Below, piece after piece: positions 62,590 to 64,000 of a DNA stretch of 64,000 nucleotides; within the stretch, counting starts at the first letter, position 1, and each line of letters begins with the position of its first letter. The DNA lies in contig CP012817.1 in NCBI GenBank assembly GCA_001936135.1, positions 1,116,001 to 1,180,000 on the forward strand, written 5' to 3'. The notes under the pieces were generated by a model. The model did not search any database. It had not been told where the DNA came from and was given only the letters and a program-made list of their open reading frames with translations. The position numbers and the translations under genes are program-made. Origin of the DNA: Saccharomycopsis fibuligera x Saccharomycopsis cf. fibuligera. Lineage: Eukaryota > Ascomycota > Saccharomycetes > Ascoideales > Saccharomycopsidaceae.

Positions 62590-64000
62590 ATGAGCTCAGG
62601 TAACACTCTTTTTAGAAATGTGTTTAAAGACTCAAAGTTAATCAATACAACATTAGTGCTGGACCACACTATCAAACTCAAAAGAATTTTTGCACAAGGC
62701 TCCACTTCTGATGTCTTCAGAAACTCCGAAAGACCAAACCGTAATTTGGCGACCAATGTTAACAACGATAATAACTACATCACCGAGCGGACAGTGCATA
62801 ATTTAAGTCTGAGTGCGGCTGGTGATGCAGAAAACCTGACTATAAACATTGATGATGGTGATTCTATTTCCAATGCTGATACCGAGATGGCCTTCCCTGA
62901 TGGCGGTGTCAAAGCCTGGCTTTGCGTCCTTGGATCATTCCTTGGTCTAACCACCACGTATGGCCTAGTCAACAGCACTTCTGCCATTGAGACTTACATT
63001 TCCCATAACCAATTAGCCACCGACTCTGCTTCTACTGTTGGTTGGGTATTCTCGATTTATTTTTTCGTTTCTCTAGTGTTTGGAATCTTTGCTGGCACTT
63101 TGTTTGATCATCATGGACCAAGAGTCTTGATTGCCATTGGCACTGTGTTAACCTTCGCCGGGGTATTCGCGATGGGAAATTGTACTACAATTTATCAATT
63201 CATTATCGCGTTGGCAATGATTGCTGGCCTTGGCTACGCGGTGCAAGCTACTGCATTGGTGGGGATAATTTCTCATTATTTTTTTAAGCGTAGAGGATTG
63301 GCTATCGGTCTTGCTACGATGGGGGCGTCTTTTGGTGGGGCAATTTTTCCAGTGATGCTTCGCGTATTGTACTCTCGGCTCGGGTTTGTTTGGGCAATGA
63401 GAGTTTTTGCGTTTGTGCTTATGATTTTGAATTTGGGCGCAGCGGTGTTGATTACTCCTCGGGTTACGCCATCATCGACAGTGGATGGGTCTCCACAACG
63501 TCGCCAAGAGGAACAAGAAATTCCGTCTTCGTCGTTGCCACAACAATTAAAAGTGTATTTTGGCACCATGGTGGATTTCAATGCTTTCAAAGACCCACGG
63601 TTCTTACACTGTACCATCGGCATAACGTTCGCTGAAATGTTTCTTATGTGTTCCATGACATACCTTGGCTCTTATGCTTTATTTACTGGCGAATCCGAAA
63701 ACAGTGCCTATTTGCTTATTACCATTTGTAATGCCATGGGAATACTTGCTAGAGCATTAGCAGGTTATGCATCTGACAAGCTAGGCAATTTTAACCTCAT
63801 GACGGCAATGATGTTTGCGGCAAGCTTGTTTTGCTTGATTATTTGGCTTCCCTTTGGCCGCTATACAGGTGGCTTGTATGCCTTTTCAGTAGCTTACGGC
63901 CTATTTACTCCCGCGGTGTTGAGCTTAGCCTCGCTTTGTGTTAGCCAAATCTCAAGAGTGGAAGACTTCGGTAAACGCTTTGCTACTTGCTATTTGGTGG
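62590..64000 (+). CDS. MCH-type monocarboxylate-porter-like MFS transporter (5' part, runs off the window)
   Basis: 470 codons are visible with no stop; the gene continues past the end. After a 95-residue polar N-terminus comes FPDGGVKAWLCVLGSFLG, the opening helix typical of fungal Mch/Esbp6 monocarboxylate-porter homologs, then GLVNSTSAIETYI, FDHHGPR and SHYFFKRRGLAIGLATMGASFGGAIFP (in part: FKRRGLAIGLATMG), and a second half starting after a polar central loop at about 290-330. Around 11 helices can be traced. S. cerevisiae relatives are Mch2/4/5 (Mch5 carries riboflavin) and Esbp6; the substrate cannot be told. The start is the first ATG. Three in-frame CTG codons lie in the variable N-terminus. 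Confidence 0.85.
   Translation, partial: MSSGNTLFRNVFKDSKLINTTLVLDHTIKLKRIFAQGSTSDVFRNSERPNRNLATNVNNDNNYITERTVHNLSLSAAGDAENLTINIDDGDSISNADTEMAFPDGGVKAWLCVLGSFLGLTTTYGLVNSTSAIETYISHNQLATDSASTVGWVFSIYFFVSLVFGIFAGTLFDHHGPRVLIAIGTVLTFAGVFAMGNCTTIYQFIIALAMIAGLGYAVQATALVGIISHYFFKRRGLAIGLATMGASFGGAIFPVMLRVLYSRLGFVWAMRVFAFVLMILNLGAAVLITPRVTPSSTVDGSPQRRQEEQEIPSSSLPQQLKVYFGTMVDFNAFKDPRFLHCTIGITFAEMFLMCSMTYLGSYALFTGESENSAYLLITICNAMGILARALAGYASDKLGNFNLMTAMMFAASLFCLIIWLPFGRYTGGLYAFSVAYGLFTPAVLSLASLCVSQISRVEDFGKRFATCYLV

Overview
The window is a gene-dense, AT-rich piece of nuclear chromosome from an ascomycete yeast. The genes are mostly uninterrupted and encode ordinary yeast proteins: TPI1, ORC2, RDH54, THI80, MOG1, HOC1, ECM2, UGA4-like, NRG1-like and a Ste6/Hst6-type pheromone exporter. 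tRNA genes are dispersed, and three genes carry short introns with yeast-type splice signals (GTATGT or GTACGT, TACTAAC or a relative, TAG/CAG). Long Q/N/S-rich insertions, a Ste6/Hst6-class exporter, a peroxisomal D-amino-acid oxidase and sparse in-frame CTG codons all suggest a CUG-Ser clade yeast, perhaps of the Candida parapsilosis / Lodderomyces group. The clade call is an inference. At two conserved positions (YRO2-like residue 18, HOC1 residue 190) a CTG codon would fit better as Ser than as Leu.

Layout. 1-10.4 kb: YRO2/MRH1-like heptahelical protein (-), an unrecognised multi-pass membrane protein (+), an alpha-arrestin (+), and a TGL4/TGL5-type lipase (-) whose first exon lies behind a 127-nt intron. 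10.4-12.5 kb: a retroelement fossil fragment, tRNA-Gly(UCC) and a protein-like stretch without an ATG. 12.5-21.6 kb: NRG1-like repressor (-), a 4.3-kb ORF-free divergent promoter region, UGA4-like permease (+) and D-amino-acid oxidase (+, one intron, PTS1). 21.6-30.9 kb: RDH54 (-), ORC2 (-), TPI1 (-, first exon is only the ATG) and a TFC7/YNL108C-type histidine phosphatase (+).

31.8-36.6 kb: an Hsp42-like small heat-shock protein with a Q-rich prion-like N-terminus (+), then tRNA-Thr(CGU), a nest of old copia-like retroelement pieces including a TG...CA solo-LTR-like unit, and an intron-containing tRNA-Tyr. 36.6-46 kb: HST6/STE6 (-), a rhomboid protease (-) and ECM2/SLT11 (+). 47-58 kb: a small secreted protein with an amphipathic C-terminus (+), HOC1 (+), THI80 (+), a second unrecognised secreted protein (+) behind 2.4 kb of ORF-free DNA, and MOG1 (-). 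59-64 kb: SNG1-like (-) and the 5' part of an MCH-type transporter (+), preceded by 47 consecutive T.

How genes relate. UGA4-like and D-amino-acid oxidase sit in tandem and both serve use of secondary nitrogen sources; GATAA motifs lie in the UGA4-like promoter. RDH54 and ORC2, a recombination and a replication gene, sit in tandem 297 bp apart. No operons are expected or seen. I found no CRISPR array, plasmid, intact transposon or prokaryotic element. The least explained parts are the two small secreted proteins, the orphan membrane protein, the ATG-less stretch beside tRNA-Gly and the tRNA-flanking retroelement debris.
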